A DNA stretch of 64,000 nt from Agrobacterium vitis (lineage in GTDB: Bacteria; Pseudomonadota; Alphaproteobacteria; Rhizobiales; Rhizobiaceae). Shown piece after piece: positions 61,938 through 64,000 of this stretch. Position numbers and translations under genes: made by a program. Position 1 is the stretch's first letter; each line of letters starts with the position of its first letter. Below the pieces are notes generated by a model. The model was not told the DNA's origin and ran no database searches. It was given only the letters and a program-made list of their open reading frames with translations. Location of the stretch: positions 2,485,001 through 2,549,000 of the forward strand of contig NZ_JACXXJ020000005.1 of NCBI RefSeq assembly GCF_014926405.1, written 5' to 3'.

Positions 61938-62036
61938 GACCTCTCCCCGCTGGGGCGCGGAAACAACAGGCGCTGCGGCTCCTTCCCTCTTCTCCCCATC
62001 GGGGAGAAGGTCCCGGCAGGAGGATGAGGGGGCGAA
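61938..62036. repeat. Extragenic palindromic repeat
   Basis: The core stem CTTCTCCCC (about 61989-61997) and GGGGAGAAG (62002-62010) has a short loop ATCG. Flanks are GC-rich and partly symmetric (CTCTCCCCGCTGGGG upstream, GGATGAGGGGG downstream). The pattern is that of a family seen widely in Rhizobium and Agrobacterium intergenic regions; no second copy is in this window. Confidence 0.55.
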
Positions 62037-62115
62037 GCCATAAACAAACGGCGATCGTAAATGTTGGCGGCTCTTGCTCTCAGATATGCCGCTTATCATT
62101 TTATATCAAACGCTT

Positions 62116-62145
62116 AAAAAAACGCCCGGTCTCTCAACCGGGCGT
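62116..62145 (-). terminator. Rho-independent terminator after chemotaxis receptor gene
   Basis: ACGCCCGGT pairs with ACCGGGCGT (plus-strand 62122-62130 and 62137-62145), and the minus strand continues into a run of T (plus-strand AAAAAAA 62116-62122). It lies about 23 bp past the receptor stop. Confidence 0.85.
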
Positions 62146-62167
62146 CCGTCACCTTATACCATATCCA

Positions 62168-64000
62168 TCAAGCAGCCCGGTCCCACCGACCAGCCTGAAC
62201 ACCGCTTTCCAGCTTGAACTGTTGCAGCAGCCCCACCAGCTGATCCGCCTCGTCGGCCAGTTGGCGGCTGGCGGCGGAGGTTTCTTCGACCATGGCGGCG
62301 TTTTGCTGGGTCAGGCTGTCCATCTGGCCGACGGCGCCATTCACTTCGCCAAGGGCTGCGGATTGGTCGCGGCTGGCGGCGGCTATGCCTTCGACATGGG
62401 TGCTGATCGTGGCGATCTGCTGGCTGATGACGGTGAGAGCAGCACCGGTTTCCTGCACCAGTCTTGCTCCGGCATTGACCTCTTCGGTGGAGGTGTTGAT
62501 CAGCGTCTTGATATCTTTTGCGGCGCGGCCAGAGCGTTGGGCGAGTTCGCGCACTTCCTGGGCGACGACGGCAAAGCCCTTGCCCGCCTCACCCGCACGG
62601 GCCGCCTCGACACCGGCATTCAGCGCCAACAGATTGGTCTGGAAGGCGATTTCCTCGATGACGCTGATGATCTGCTCGATCTTCTTTGAGGCATCCTCGA
62701 TCCGGCCCATGGCAGAGACGGCATTGCCGACCACGACAGCCGATTTCTCGGCATTCCCTCGGGTTTCGCCAACGATATCATTGACCTCACGCGCCCTGTG
62801 GGCGGCCTGGCGGACATTGGAGGTGACTTCGTTGACCGCGGCGGCGGTTTCTTCCAGCGAGGCAGCCTGGGTTTCCGTGCGGCGCGACAGGTCGTCGGTG
62901 GAATGGGCCATTTGCTGCACATTGCCCTGAATGGCCGTGACATTGCCCTGGATCAGGCCGATGGTTTCCTTCAGCCGGGTCAGCGAGCGGTTGAAGTCGC
63001 TGCGCAACTGTTCCATGCGCCCGGCAAAGGGATGGTCCAGCGTGGCGGAGACATCGCCATTGGCGAGGCGTTCCAGCCCGGCGGCCAGTTCCGTCACCGC
63101 AAATTGCACGTCCTGGTCAGCCTGCTGCTTTTCAGCATCATTGCGGGCGCGCTCGGCCTCGCTTTCAGCGCGAACCCGCGCACCCTCGGTCTCGGCGCGG
63201 ATCTTTGCTTCGGCATTGTCCTTGAACACGCCAAGCGCGCGGGCCATATCGCCGATCTCATCAGGGCGCGTGCCGCCAGTAATATCGATCTCGAGATCAC
63301 CGGATGCCAGACGCCGCATGGCAGCGGTGATCTGATTGATCGGCCCCTTGAAGGTGGCGATCAGGCCGATACCAGCGACAATGGCGATAACGACGCCAGC
63401 CAGCAGAGCCAGCGCCGACATGGTATCGGCAGAGGCACTCTGTTCATCGGCCACTTGACGCTGGGAGGCGGCAAAATCGCTGAGCTGCGACCAGATGGTG
63501 TCGATATCGCGGGCAGCGGCCAGGAAGGCGGCGGTTTTCTGGCCATCCATGGCCACCAGCCGAGTCGCCTTATCGGCCATGGCGTCGGTCAATGGGGCGA
63601 TCTGCGACAGCTTTGCTTTGATGTCGGCGCTAACATTGGGGTCCTTGGCCATGGCTGCGGCACGGCGTTTCAGGGTGCCGAGCGACGCCTGCAATTTTTG
63701 CAGGCCATCCGCCGATGCTGCCGCCATGAAGCGTGAACTGCGCAGTTCAACCCCATTGCTGATATCCACCAGCTGACGTGTGGCAGTGAGCAAAGCGGTC
63801 GCTTCGGCAATCGGCTGATCAAGGGTACCAAACACTGCCGTCGCCTGCCGGGATTTGAGAGTAGACGCGCCCTGCAAGCGGATGGAAACCGGACGCATCA
63901 GGTTGATCGCCTGTTCAGTCGCACTGACTGTCGTGTCATTGATCACACCGATCTCGATCTGGGCGGCCAACTGCTGAATATTGTCGGTCAGCGATGTGCC
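62168..64000 (-). CDS. Methyl-accepting chemotaxis protein, 5' end outside window
   Basis: The frame is open to the last base of the window, so the start and first membrane helix are missing; at least 610 residues are present. In the visible part are a periplasmic helical sensor region, one membrane helix (about [20 protein letters not shown]), HAMP ([20 protein letters not shown]), a coiled-coil region and the signalling hairpin with [24 protein letters not shown]. It signals to CheA/CheW. No che genes are in the window. The ligand is unknown. Confidence 0.93.
   Translation of the reverse strand, partial: GTSLTDNIQQLAAQIEIGVINDTTVSATEQAINLMRPVSIRLQGASTLKSRQATAVFGTLDQPIAEATALLTATRQLVDISNGVELRSSRFMAAASADGLQKLQASLGTLKRRAAAMAKDPNVSADIKAKLSQIAPLTDAMADKATRLVAMDGQKTAAFLAAARDIDTIWSQLSDFAASQRQVADEQSASADTMSALALLAGVVIAIVAGIGLIATFKGPINQITAAMRRLASGDLEIDITGGTRPDEIGDMARALGVFKDNAEAKIRAETEGARVRAESEAERARNDAEKQQADQDVQFAVTELAAGLERLANGDVSATLDHPFAGRMEQLRSDFNRSLTRLKETIGLIQGNVTAIQGNVQQMAHSTDDLSRRTETQAASLEETAAAVNEVTSNVRQAAHRAREVNDIVGETRGNAEKSAVVVGNAVSAMGRIEDASKKIEQIISVIEEIAFQTNLLALNAGVEAARAGEAGKGFAVVAQEVRELAQRSGRAAKDIKTLINTSTEEVNAGARLVQETGAALTVISQQIATISTHVEGIAAASRDQSAALGEVNGAVGQMDSLTQQNAAMVEETSAASRQLADEADQLVGLLQQFKLESGVQAGRWDRAA

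Larger units (their letters stand above)
61865..62167. other. Intergenic region with rhizobial-type hairpin repeat
   Basis: The span 61938-62036 includes CTTCTCCCC/GGGGAGAAG and nearby CTCTCCCCGC/GGGG motifs, typical of dispersed extragenic elements in rhizobial genomes. The remaining 100 bases contain the terminator of the chemotaxis receptor gene. Confidence 0.5.

Noticed and set aside
1..64000. CRISPR arrays, toxin-antitoxin pairs, prophage or secretion-system genes
   Set aside because: None of the repeat arrays or gene families expected for these was found on either strand.

Overview
The window is a stretch of alphaproteobacterial chromosome from the Rhizobiaceae, most like Agrobacterium/Allorhizobium. 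This is judged from recognisable gene families and neighbourhoods (tadA/rluB/rsmD; waaA-lpxK-DUF2093-mutL; rirA; a PdhS-type kinase), a tRNA-His without G-1 but with A73 and a G1-U72 pair, and rhizobial-type palindromic intergenic repeats. The species assignment is inference. Nearly all of the sequence is coding. There is no rRNA operon, CRISPR array, prophage or intact transposon.

Layout. 0-4.2 kb: the end of an SMP-30/gluconolactonase gene cut by the window edge, a secreted PRC-barrel protein, a DHA2-type MFS exporter and a Tat-exported metallo-beta-lactamase-fold hydrolase. 4.2-12.9 kb: RNA modification (tadA, rluB with a very long basic tail, rsmD), a patatin-like lipase, a CPA2/Kef antiporter, pmbA and a CysQ/inositol-monophosphatase-type enzyme. 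13-18.8 kb: lipid A/Kdo assembly (waaA, lpxK) with DUF4170, HAD and DUF2093 genes, then mutL. 19-25.5 kb: a PAS/receiver protein without a kinase core, a GGDEF-EAL protein, a VOC protein, rlmE and a Ppx/GppA phosphatase with a His-rich basic extension.

25.8-32.2 kb starts with tRNA-Gln(CUG) and a 318-bp IS3-family relic. It then carries two quinone-reducing dehydrogenases (NDH-2 and an Mqo with a Tat-like signal) and an OmpR-type two-component pair. 32-40.6 kb is metabolic: cupin, GH105, a DadA-like oxidase, cdh, gluconokinase, the iron regulator rirA, mmsA with a divergent LysR gene, and an OsmC protein. 40.6-43.6 kb holds a compact HupE/UreJ - membrane protein - DUF1007 operon with a second HupE gene divergent from it, a candidate transition-metal uptake module. 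43.6-50.8 kb: tRNA-His, a phasin preceded by a striking palindrome, a 1408-residue PdhS-like sensor kinase and an AsmA protein. 50.8-55 kb: potFGHI polyamine ABC transporter. 55-64 kb: an orphan secreted-looking protein, a RamB/ScfR-like regulator divergent from aceA with a cluster of TTTACAA boxes between them, a Tet-like MFS exporter, a HAD phosphatase of atypical composition and a chemotaxis receptor that runs off the window end.

The clearest items for follow-up are the metal module whose secreted proteins all appear to mature to an N-terminal histidine, the TTTACAA array in front of aceA, the phasin palindrome, the His-rich exopolyphosphatase, and the PAS-receiver protein with a non-canonical receiver.
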